Positions 1 to 5,937 of a stretch of DNA of 5,970 bases are shown here, in pieces. Source of the DNA: Flectobacillus sp. (GTDB taxonomy: Bacteria > Bacteroidota > Bacteroidia > Cytophagales > Spirosomataceae). Numbering within the stretch: the stretch's first letter is position 1; every line of letters begins with the position of its first letter. The stretch is taken from contig JARXAV010000050.1 in NCBI GenBank assembly GCA_029865665.1, positions 1 through 5,970 of the forward strand, in the 5' to 3' direction. The notes beneath the pieces were generated by a model. That model had not been told where the DNA came from. It made no database searches and saw nothing but the letters and a program-made list of their open reading frames with translations. Made by a program: the position numbers and the translations under genes.

Positions 1-2024
1 AGAGCTGCAATGATGAAATATTTCCAAAGCGATACGCCAAAATGTTGATCTTTAAAGGTCTTTACAAAATTGGCATCGTCGATTTTATCAAATATTTCAA
101 TGTTTTTATTTCCTGCAAAAATCGCTTTTAATTCATCTACCGAATAGAAGTCCATCATGGATTCTGTATTGTCGTAATTGAAGGCAATCACTCGCTCTAC
201 CTTTCCATTGTGAACCAACTCGTAATAGCCTGACTCAATGGCTTGGTTTTCGTTCAATTGGTTTGCTTTAGGCAATTCAATCGTCAACTGTTTTCCATTG
301 AGATTCTGAATGGGGGTCAATTCTAATTTGCCTCTGCGTAAGCGAAATGCCGATTGTTTATTCGCTTCTTCTACCGTATTATCTACCTCTACGGTGAAGG
401 TATTTTCTCCGAAGGAATAAGCAGTTGGTCCTTGGTGAACACTCAAGGCTGCTACTTTGTACATGACAGGAACGAAGAGGGCATTTCTCGCAAAATCACC
501 GTAAGTACTTTCAAGCGGAGAACCTAATAAATAAACTTTGCCTTGTCCTGAGTTAGAAACACTCAAGAAGGATTGGTTATTTCGGAAGGATAATAGTTTA
601 TCACCCACTACCTGCCATGTTAAAGTTGCTGCTTGATTAGGCATCAACATCATGTCCTTTTGGGTACTGTTATCAAAAAAATCCGAGAAAAAAAGGCTAC
701 TTTTAGCTGGTTCTGCCAAAGGTGACAAATCGGCCGCAGTGACGTTTCTTGAGGTTATTCCTCTGATGGCAAAGCTACTTAAAAAGGCATTGTAGCTACC
801 TAGATTAGGGCTGGTATTTGGTACAACAAAAAGGCTTCCTCCCGAACGTACAAAGTCTTGAAGGGCGGTCTTGATACTGCCCTCTATATTGGCAACTCCT
901 TCTAGTACAATGAGGTTGTTGGTTTTGAATTGTCCTACATCTACATTGCTTGCCGAGAAACTACGGTAATTAAATACACTGTCGTTGTCAAATACCTGCT
1001 GAATATAGTTGTTGCTGACTTGTCCTTTGAGATGAAGTACCTTAATGGTTGGTGCAGCATTCAGCACAAAATAATAGTCGTTGTCGAACGTAATTGGGGT
1101 GTCATCAAAAGAAATTCTACCTTTTTTAAATCCTTTGCCATGAATCGTGAAGGTAAAAGTGGCAGTACTGCTTCCTTTCGCTGGAATACTGGCAATGCTG
1201 GAAGAAACCTGCGTTTCGTCAATGAATAATTTTACCTGTAAATTCTCAACGCTTTTTTCACCTGTATTGCTAAGTTTTACCGATAAGGTGTTTGTTTGCA
1301 TTTCCCGTACAAAAGGAATTGTTAACCAAACCGAGTCCACCAAGACATTCTGGAAAGCTTTGGCTTGAACAGGAATAATAAATAAATGCGAAGAGGAGTC
1401 TAAGGTTAATTTAGACAAATTCCCTGCGGTTGATTTTTGAAAATCTGAAAACCATAAATACTGATTGCCTCCAGTGCTGTGTTTGGATGCCAAACTTGAT
1501 TGACGCTTTAAAATATTTTCAAAACTTCTTGGCGTATGGGTAAAATCAATGGTAGTTGTACGGTCTTTGATTTTTTGAGGATTAGCAATGGCGTGTTCGT
1601 CCGACGAGAAATCGTTGGTTAGCAGTTGCATCCTAGAGCCTTGCGGAAATACGGTTAAGAGTTCTTCCACTTTTGCAATGGCTTTATCGAGGTAACTTTT
1701 CTTATCCAGTTCATTTTGCATGGATAGCGAATTGTCGATGTAAATACTAGCAATGCCATTGTCTTTGCCATTATTTCCTGCTTTAGAAGGTAAAAAGGGT
1801 TGAGCAAAAGCCAACACCAAACACGCAATAGCCAAGATTCTAGCGGCCATTACTAAGAGATGTTTTAATCGACTAAATGAAGATGTAGTAACATTAACGG
1901 CTTTCAAAAAAGCAACGTTGGTGAAATATACTTTTTTAGTTTTACGAAAATTAAATAAGTGAACTATTACGGGAATACTCACCGCCAGAAGTCCCCAAAG
2001 AAAGCTTGGATATAGAAATTGCAT
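1..2024 (-). CDS. BatA/vWA-domain membrane protein, 3' end cut by window edge
   Basis: Reading the minus strand from the ATG at 2022-2024 gives 674 codons without a stop up to the left edge. Residues 1-24 form a first membrane segment ending in HLFNFRKTKKV, followed by FTNVAFLK. A second hydrophobic segment lies at about 56-79 and ends AFAQPFLP. This pair is the N-terminal double-membrane module of Bacteroidota BatA proteins. A von Willebrand A-like domain follows, with an intact metal-site motif DNSLS at 97-101. Next come a beta-sandwich-like stretch (about 230-315, ending FDNDYYF) and a region resembling a class I glutamine amidotransferase fold (about 320-520, with FVRSGGSLFVVPN). The last visible residues, LWKYFIIAA, look like the start of a C-terminal membrane helix, so probably only a few dozen residues are missing. 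The bulk should face the periplasm. Some BatA relatives are linked to aerotolerance or stress, but the exact role here is unknown. No ribosome-binding site is visible. A TATCTTTC box upstream (2067-2074) is only a near match to the Bacteroidota -7 element. Confidence 0.88.
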   Translation of the reverse strand, partial: MQFLYPSFLWGLLAVSIPVIVHLFNFRKTKKVYFTNVAFLKAVNVTTSSFSRLKHLLVMAARILAIACLVLAFAQPFLPSKAGNNGKDNGIASIYIDNSLSMQNELDKKSYLDKAIAKVEELLTVFPQGSRMQLLTNDFSSDEHAIANPQKIKDRTTTIDFTHTPRSFENILKRQSSLASKHSTGGNQYLWFSDFQKSTAGNLSKLTLDSSSHLFIIPVQAKAFQNVLVDSVWLTIPFVREMQTNTLSVKLSNTGEKSVENLQVKLFIDETQVSSSIASIPAKGSSTATFTFTIHGKGFKKGRISFDDTPITFDNDYYFVLNAAPTIKVLHLKGQVSNNYIQQVFDNDSVFNYRSFSASNVDVGQFKTNNLIVLEGVANIEGSIKTALQDFVRSGGSLFVVPNTSPNLGSYNAFLSSFAIRGITSRNVTAADLSPLAEPAKSSLFFSDFFDNSTQKDMMLMPNQAATLTWQVVGDKLLSFRNNQSFLSVSNSGQGKVYLLGSPLESTYGDFARNALFVPVMYKVAALSVHQGPTAYSFGENTFTVEVDNTVEEANKQSAFRLRRGKLELTPIQNLNGKQLTIELPKANQLNENQAIESGYYELVHNGKVERVIAFNYDNTESMMDFYSVDELKAIFAGNKNIEIFDKIDDANFVKTFKDQHFGVSLWKYFIIAA

Positions 2025-2120
2025 AGTTGTCGTGTTCGTCAATCGCCTCGTTTGTGTAATCGTACAGAAAGATAGTAGGTTTTTTTCATTATCTGTACCA
2101 AAATCAGTCTTACAAAATAG

Positions 2121-2155
2121 AAAATCCCTTGTAGAACGGTTCAACAAGGGATTTT
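2121..2155 (-). terminator. Intrinsic terminator behind greA
   Basis: A perfect 12-bp stem (2121-2132 with 2144-2155) has an 11-nt loop. The outer part of the stem is AAAA/TTTT and the sequence beyond it on the minus strand stays T-rich. It lies 25 nt past the greA stop codon and separates greA from the BatA-type gene, so the two are probably not one transcription unit. Confidence 0.8.
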
Positions 2156-2179
2156 ACAAAATGTGTTCCAAAATTTCGC

Positions 2180-2653
2180 TTAGCGAGAAATCTCTAATAC
2201 TTCAAACTCTAGTTTGCCAGCAGGAGCGGTAATTTCAGCAGTTTCGCCTACTTTTTTACCAAATAGACCTTTTCCGAATGGAGATGACAAGGAGATTTTA
2301 CCCGCTTTTAAGTCGGCTTCTTCTTCCGAAACCATCGTGTAAGTTACTTCCATTCCATTTTTCTTATTCTTAATTTTTACCTTCGATAAGATAGAAACCT
2401 TAGATGTATCAATATTTGTTTCGTCTAAAGCACGAGCATTTGCAACAATATCTTCCATTTTAGAAATTCTCATTTCCAAAAGTCCTTGAGCATCTTTTGC
2501 TGCATCGTATTCAGCATTTTCAGAAAGGTCTCCCTTGTCACGAGCTTCCGCAATTTGTTTCGCCATATCTGCACGTCCTTGAATTTTCAAGAAGTGTAAT
2601 TCAGCTTTTAATTCGTCAAGCTTTTCCTGTGTATAATACTGTACCTTTGCCAT
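2180..2653 (-). CDS. greA: Transcription elongation factor GreA
   Basis: This 157-residue protein has the usual length for GreA. The factor enters the secondary channel of RNA polymerase and stimulates cleavage of backtracked transcripts. Residues 1 to about 75 form the N-terminal coiled coil. Its tip carries the family signature ARDKGDLSENAEYDAAKD; D42 and E45 correspond to the two acidic residues that position the catalytic magnesium in E. coli GreA (D41 and E44). Residues from about 80 to the end form the FKBP-like domain, with SPFGKGLFGKKVGE near the C terminus. The start is the ATG at 2651-2653, giving MAKVQYYT; no Shine-Dalgarno sequence is present, as is usual in the phylum. The next gene upstream, fmt, is divergent and 478 bp away. 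I found no good promoter within about 130 bp of the start. The best match lies about 330 bp upstream, beyond two terminator-like hairpins, which suggests a long or attenuated leader. Confidence 0.96.
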   Translation of the reverse strand: MAKVQYYTQEKLDELKAELHFLKIQGRADMAKQIAEARDKGDLSENAEYDAAKDAQGLLEMRISKMEDIVANARALDETNIDTSKVSILSKVKIKNKKNGMEVTYTMVSEEEADLKAGKISLSSPFGKGLFGKKVGETAEITAPAGKLEFEVLEISR

Positions 2654-2780
2654 TTTTATGTTTTTTCTGGTTATTTTTTACAATTGTGTATGAAATCAAA
2701 CCTGCTTGAAAGCATAGGCTGATTGTTTAATATGGGTCGTAATACCGAGTAATATCTTAATCAATAGAGCGGAGGAGTAC

Positions 2781-2811
2781 AAAAAAAATTACTGACAAAA
2801 CTTGTCAGCAA
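2781..2811 (-). terminator. Terminator-like hairpin, greA-proximal
   Basis: The palindrome 2792-2808 (CTGACAA, 3-nt loop, TTGTCAG) extends outward with one wobble pair and two T-A pairs to a 10-bp stem (2789-2798 with 2802-2811). On the minus strand it is followed immediately by eight T residues (2788-2781). This is the form of an intrinsic terminator for minus-strand transcription. No protein gene lies directly upstream of it. It could end a small RNA or act as an attenuator ahead of greA. As DNA, the symmetric core could instead be a protein-binding site. Confidence 0.6.
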
Positions 2812-2854
2812 ATCAATGTGTCAATTAGACATCTCCCTCATGTAAACTCTTTTT

Positions 2855-2883
2855 AAAACAAAAAGAACGGTCATTGACCGTCC
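2855..2883 (-). terminator. Terminator-like hairpin, greA-distal
   Basis: On the minus strand, GGACGGTC-AAT-GACCGTTC forms an 8-bp stem with one G-T wobble (2876-2883 with 2865-2872). It is followed by TTTTTGTTTT (2864-2855), a good intrinsic terminator for minus-strand transcription. On the plus strand the same stem has its run of eight T only after a 9-nt gap (2891-2898), so a weaker role in that direction is possible. An overlapping small stem, CTACAA/TTGTAG (2883-2888 with 2904-2909), could alternate with it. Confidence 0.6.
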
Positions 2884-2979
2884 TACAAGATTTTTTTTAA
2901 CCTTTGTAGTATAATCAATCGTATGTGTTTAATATTGTTTGGCTTTCTGTTCTTTTCATGATTCAATTATGTGAATTCA
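2855..2979 (-). ncRNA. Candidate small RNA or attenuated greA leader
   Basis: This stretch is bounded by a consensus minus-strand promoter (3015-2985) and a terminator-like hairpin (2883-2855). If both work, an RNA of about 125 nt would be made, or about 200 nt if the first hairpin is read through to the second (2811-2781). It contains only a 14-codon open frame (2959-2915, minus). I do not recognise an RNA family in it. The 5' end is estimated as about 6 nt past the -7 element. The RNA could be free-standing, or be the aborted leader of greA, whose start codon lies about 326 nt downstream of the predicted start. E. coli greA also yields short leader transcripts by early termination, which is a precedent and not evidence of homology. 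Confidence 0.4.
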
Positions 2980-3102
2980 GTAGGCAAAGATAATACTATT
3001 CTGTACTTTTTCAAAGGTTTTTTTCATTTGTATTTTTAATAGAATAAATATCATTATTAAAATTGATATAAAATTAAGTAAATGTACTTACTACTGAATT
3101 CA
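2972..3102. repeat. 12-bp perfect inverted repeat in the greA-fmt divergent region
   Basis: TGAATTCAGTAG at 2972-2983 is the exact reverse complement of CTACTGAATTCA at 3091-3102; the arms are 107 bp apart. One arm lies 1 nt past the -7 element of the minus-strand promoter, over its predicted start site. The other lies 30-41 nt before the fmt ATG, close to where a weak plus-strand promoter (TTG at 3063, TACTTACT at 3085) would start. Both divergent transcripts could therefore begin with nearly the same sequence. A two-site operator or chance are both possible. Confidence 0.5.
2985..3015 (-). promoter_or_regulatory. Consensus Bacteroidota promoter pointing towards greA
   Basis: On the minus strand, TTTG (3015-3012), exactly 19 nt, then TATCTTTG (2992-2985) matches the TTTG-N19-TAnnTTTG consensus of the primary sigma factor in Bacteroidota at every fixed position. 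Transcription should start near 2979 and run towards greA. It is the strongest promoter match I found in the window. Confidence 0.68.
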
Positions 3103-3131
3103 ACTTGGTAGTATGTTATAAAATTCAGAAT

Positions 3132-4049
3132 ATGAGAATCATTTTTATGGGAACTCCCGAGTTTGCGGTCGAGAGTTTAAAGGCTTTAGTTGATAATAAA
3201 TGCAATGTGGTAGCGGTCATTACAGCTCCCGATAAACCCATTGGTAGAGGACAAAAATTAGGGATGTCTGCGGTGAAGGAATACGTGTTAGCCCATGCCC
3301 CTGAGATTCCGATTTTACAACCTGAGAAGTTAAAATCTCCTACGTTTTTAGAAGAATTAAAAAGTTATCAAGCTGATTTGCAAATTGTAGTAGCCTTTAG
3401 AATGTTGCCAGAAGTGGTTTGGAATATGCCAACGAAGGGTACATTCAATTTACATGGCTCATTATTGCCTCAGTATCGGGGAGCTGCTCCAATTAACTGG
3501 GCGATTATTAATGGAGAAAAAGAAACGGGGGTAACAACCTTTTTCTTGAAACATGAAATTGACACGGGTTCGATAATTTTTCAAGAAAGAGACCCGATTG
3601 CGGAGACTGATAATGTTGGGGATGTGTATGAACGCTTGATGCACATTGGAGCAAAATTAGTAGTGAAAACTGTACGAGCGATTGAGTCGGGAGATTATCC
3701 ACAAGAACCTCAAAATGAGAATCAAGAATTACACCATGCTCCTAAGATTTTTAAGGAGACCTGTATGATTAATTTTAATCAATCGGTTGAAAAAGTGTAT
3801 GATTTTGTCAGAGGTTTATCGCCTTATCCTGCCGCTTGGACTACCCTTAATGGGAAAGGTTGCAAAATCTATAAGGCACACAAAATTAAGGATACTATTT
3901 TAGGAGAGGTTGGAAGCTTTTTTACAGATGGTAAAAAATACCTTCATTTTCAGTGTGCCGATGGTCTGTTGGCGGTAGAAGAATTACAGTTAGAAATGAA
4001 AAAACGAATGAGTATTGAAGAATTTCTAAGAGGTAATAAATTAGTATAA
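3132..4049 (+). CDS. fmt: Methionyl-tRNA formyltransferase
   Basis: The enzyme transfers a formyl group from 10-formyl-tetrahydrofolate to initiator Met-tRNA in the cytoplasm, so that translation begins with formyl-methionine. The 305-residue protein has the normal family length. The N-terminal formyltransferase domain (about 1-185) begins MRIIFMGTPEFA and carries DKPIGRG (34-40) and NLHGSLLPQYRGAAP (106-120). The conserved catalytic residues are present as N106, H108 and D144 (in HEIDTG). The C-terminal tRNA-binding domain spans about 205-300. I chose the ATG at 3132 because it begins exactly at the family's conserved N terminus. A TTG in frame at 3105 would add nine residues (MVVCYKIQN) that do not fit the family. 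A 6-bp inverted repeat (3089-3094 with 3108-3113) lies just upstream. No strong promoter or Shine-Dalgarno sequence is visible. No clear terminator follows; the weak hairpin at 4081-4093 with a T-rich tail is the only candidate. Confidence 0.96.
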   Translation: MRIIFMGTPEFAVESLKALVDNKCNVVAVITAPDKPIGRGQKLGMSAVKEYVLAHAPEIPILQPEKLKSPTFLEELKSYQADLQIVVAFRMLPEVVWNMPTKGTFNLHGSLLPQYRGAAPINWAIINGEKETGVTTFFLKHEIDTGSIIFQERDPIAETDNVGDVYERLMHIGAKLVVKTVRAIESGDYPQEPQNENQELHHAPKIFKETCMINFNQSVEKVYDFVRGLSPYPAAWTTLNGKGCKIYKAHKIKDTILGEVGSFFTDGKKYLHFQCADGLLAVEELQLEMKKRMSIEEFLRGNKLV

Positions 4050-4074
4050 AGTCGATTTGACAGCTATTTTAATC

Positions 4075-4135
4075 TATTTTTGACATTTTGTCATTATTTT
4101 TTCAATCGAAAGTCTAATAACAAGACAAAGTGTCA
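4075..4135 (+). promoter_or_regulatory. Paired palindromes and possible promoter upstream of hsp20
   Basis: Two sites share the form nGACA-N3-TGTCA: TGACATTTTGTCA (4081-4093) and AGACAAAGTGTCA (4123-4135). Their centres (4087 and 4129) are 42 bp apart, four turns of B-form DNA. The first overlaps the end of TATTTTTG (4075-4082), a perfect -7 element, although its nearest TTTG (4056-4059) is only 15 nt upstream instead of 19. A factor bound there would cover the start site. The sites do not resemble CIRCE. The first palindrome with the T-rich tail after it could alternatively be a weak terminator for fmt. Confidence 0.38.
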
Positions 4136-4232
4136 TTAAAAATTACATTGGTACAGAAGTTGAATAATACTTAACATCGGCGGCGGTTGCTGCTATTAAA
4201 ACAAGCTGTTAAACTTTAAACAACATACAACC

Positions 4233-4664
4233 ATGCAATTTGTAAGATTCAATTCGGCATTACCAACATTAGCAAACCATTTATTCGGACGTGAATTAGA
4301 GATTCCGACTACGCAGCACAACAGTCTTCCAGCGGTGAATATTTCCGAATCGGAAACGGCGTATCTGCTCGAACTAGCGGCACCAGGTTTAAACAAAGAA
4401 GATTTTAAATTGAATGTCCAAGCGAATCGTTTGGTGATTTCGGCAAAGAAGGAAGCGGTAAAAGAGCAAGAAGAGAAAGCCGAAAATTCCGTAAAATATA
4501 CTCGTAAAGAGTTTAGTTTTACCGATTTTCAACGTGCATTTACACTCCCTAAAAATGTAGATGTCAGCAAGGTAGAAGCGACTTATACCAATGGTATTTT
4601 AACGGTAAGTGTTCCGAAAAAAGAGGAAGAAAAAGTGAAGTCTTTTGAAATCGCAGTAGCATAA
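4233..4664 (+). CDS. Small heat-shock protein, Hsp20/alpha-crystallin family
   Basis: This is an ATP-independent cytoplasmic chaperone that binds unfolding proteins during stress and hands them to DnaK/ClpB-type machines. The 143-residue length is typical. A short variable N-terminal arm (1-32) is followed by the alpha-crystallin domain (about 33-130). The domain opens with PAVNISESE, contains ELAAPGLNKEDFKLNV and the F-x-R-x-F-x-L-P strand (FQRAFTLP, 99-106), and ends with the family signature ATYTNGILTVSVPK (116-129). A charged linker, KEEEEKV-like, leads to the C-terminal I-x-V motif (I140, V142), which in this family docks one dimer on the next to build oligomers. The leader is long (183 bp after fmt) and carries paired palindromes. 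No Shine-Dalgarno sequence is seen before the ATG. A strong terminator follows 9 nt after the stop, so the gene is probably monocistronic. The exact paralogue name cannot be given. Confidence 0.95.
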   Translation: MQFVRFNSALPTLANHLFGRELEIPTTQHNSLPAVNISESETAYLLELAAPGLNKEDFKLNVQANRLVISAKKEAVKEQEEKAENSVKYTRKEFSFTDFQRAFTLPKNVDVSKVEATYTNGILTVSVPKKEEEKVKSFEIAVA

Positions 4665-4672
4665 TTATTGAT

Positions 4673-4722
4673 AAAAAATCCCATTAGCAGGTGTCTTAAA
4701 TCGCCTGTTAATGGGATTTTTT
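4673..4722. terminator. Bidirectional terminator between convergent genes
   Basis: A 19-bp stem (4673-4691 with 4704-4722), complete apart from one G-T pair, has a 12-nt loop. The outer six pairs are A6/T6, so either strand gives a GC-containing stem followed by a T run. It lies 9 nt past the hsp20 stop codon and 51 nt past the stop of the convergent peptidase gene, and can serve both. Confidence 0.88.
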
Positions 4723-4723
4723 A

Positions 4724-4744
4724 TTTGGATTATTTTAATCCAAA
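4724..4744. repeat. Second hairpin beside the shared terminator
   Basis: TTTGGATTA (4724-4732) pairs perfectly with TAATCCAAA (4736-4744) across a 3-nt loop. There is no T run on either side of it, so it is not a terminator by itself. In the peptidase transcript it would fold just upstream of the large terminator stem and might protect the 3' end or assist termination. Confidence 0.45.
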
Positions 4745-4773
4745 AGCCATCATTCAAAATTTATCATTTCCAC

Positions 4774-5883
4774 TTATCTCCATTTTCCCAAAGCATAAGT
4801 CACCACTCCATTCGTAGTAATTAACGAGAGCGTTTGCGAACGCAAATCTGCTAGTAGTAATACATCCGTTTGGCGTTGATAACCCACTTTACTGAGCATA
4901 TTCTCTGCCTTGTTAATGATGGCAGTTGGAGGGTTTAAACTACTTTTTTCGCAAGGACATGGTTTGTCTTGACGCACTTTATTCAGTTCGGTTAATAACT
5001 CTTTGGTATCGCCTGCTTTTTGTTCTTTCCCCGCTTTAATCATCTTGTTCATCCAACCCAAATAAAACCCTCTATACGGCTCAAATTCAAAACGTAAGTC
5101 AGGAAATTTACGTACTAATTCCGCTCCATTTTTATAACGTTGAATATGACCAGGGTCAACAAAACCGACAAAGTTTCCTCCCCAAGTCATGCCAAGTTGT
5201 TCGGTAAGGCTGTCTAACAATTTGTAATGACCAAAATTATTCGATACACTGCCACCACGAATCACTCCGAAGTCGGTAGCTAATCCTAAATTGTGCATAG
5301 ACACAGGAGCTGCACTACGATTACTCTTTAAGTATTTTCGTTGATTGGTCATCGAACGTAAGTCCGAAATAACTCGTACAGAGCCATGTTTCTGACGCAT
5401 CGTATGCAGCACAGAATCTCGTCTCATTAAAAAATCAGCCCGTTCTTGATTTAATAAACGTTCCCAACGGTCATACAAATAATGTGGAGAGGAAGCCAAA
5501 GCCCATAAATATTCTTGGTCTTGCCAAGTACTTGGAAGTACATTTTTATCATTCGGAAATGAAATAACATTCGGGCGTTCTTCCCCTTGAGCTTGCACAC
5601 CTGTAAAGCGAACTGTGCCAGACTCATCGTTATCGGCGATGGCTACAAATACAGCATTGGGTTTTAGTTGTTGGGCTAAGAGGGTATCGTTCTCATAAAA
5701 AGGCTGAACGATGTCATAAATACGAATGTCTTTTACCTTTTGAGTAGTATCACAACCACGGTCTTGCCAAGCGTTACTATCTTCAAAAATAGCCGATTTG
5801 TTCATCAAATTGCAAGCAAGTAGAAATAGGCTTGTAGTGGTAATTTTAAGGGTATTTTTCACAATAAATGCCGATAATATCAT
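4774..5883 (-). CDS. M15-family metallopeptidase, probable lipoprotein
   Basis: The central part (about 165-250) matches the zinc peptidase family M15, which includes VanY-type D-Ala-D-Ala carboxypeptidases and phage-type L-Ala-D-Glu endolysins. SMHNLGLATDFGV (195-207) gives the metal ligands H197 and D204. GMTWGGNFVGFVDPGHIQ (231-248) gives the third ligand H246 and the likely catalytic D243. A role in trimming or recycling peptidoglycan in the periplasm is inferred. The N terminus has a hydrophobic stretch ending in the lipobox LLAC with C24, so it is probably lipid-anchored. The ATG at 5883 gives the 369-residue frame. An in-frame GTG at 5862 would give MKNTLKITTTSLFLLAC, a more classical lipoprotein signal, and may be the true start. 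Residues 25-160 are unassigned. The last 30 residues (DVLLLADLRSQTLSLITTNG, then VVTYALGKWR) resemble the first strands of a YkuD L,D-transpeptidase, but the chain stops there. The gene is convergent with hsp20. Confidence 0.87.
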   Translation of the reverse strand: MILSAFIVKNTLKITTTSLFLLACNLMNKSAIFEDSNAWQDRGCDTTQKVKDIRIYDIVQPFYENDTLLAQQLKPNAVFVAIADNDESGTVRFTGVQAQGEERPNVISFPNDKNVLPSTWQDQEYLWALASSPHYLYDRWERLLNQERADFLMRRDSVLHTMRQKHGSVRVISDLRSMTNQRKYLKSNRSAAPVSMHNLGLATDFGVIRGGSVSNNFGHYKLLDSLTEQLGMTWGGNFVGFVDPGHIQRYKNGAELVRKFPDLRFEFEPYRGFYLGWMNKMIKAGKEQKAGDTKELLTELNKVRQDKPCPCEKSSLNPPTAIINKAENMLSKVGYQRQTDVLLLADLRSQTLSLITTNGVVTYALGKWR

Positions 5884-5937
5884 GTACGAAACGGTAAATT
5901 TAGGATATGTGGTTGAATAGAATAAAAACTAAAATAG

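Noticed and set aside
930..1368. Plus-strand open frames at 930-1229 and 1147-1368
   Set aside because: They lie opposite the intact minus-strand BatA-type gene, resemble no known protein, and have no promoter. They are shadows.
2067..2103. Promoter for the BatA-type gene: TTTG then TATCTTTC on the minus strand
   Set aside because: The -7 box has a mismatch at the final G and the spacing to TTTG is 24 nt instead of 19, so it is not listed as a feature.
2654..2780. Proximal promoter for greA
   Set aside because: TTG and TA-rich boxes occur (for example TTTGATT and TATTAC on the minus strand), but none combine a -7 TAnnTTTG with correct spacing.
3105..3131. In-frame TTG start adding nine residues to Fmt
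   Set aside because: The family N terminus begins exactly at the ATG at 3132 (MRIIFMGTPEFA), and the extra residues do not match known Fmt starts.
4081..4135. CIRCE element upstream of hsp20
   Set aside because: The sites have 4-5 bp arms of TGACA/TGTCA with a 3-nt spacer, unlike the 9-bp TTAGCACTC arms with a 9-nt spacer.
4171..4212. RNA thermometer in the hsp20 leader (TTAACA at 4171-4176 pairing with TGTTAA at 4207-4212)
   Set aside because: Only six AT-rich pairs close a 30-nt loop with poor inner pairing, and the stem ends 20 nt before the start codon, so it does not mask translation initiation.
4196..4396. Minus-strand open frame opposite the start of hsp20
   Set aside because: It overlaps the well-supported Hsp20 alpha-crystallin coding frame and its leader, with no protein similarity that I recognise.
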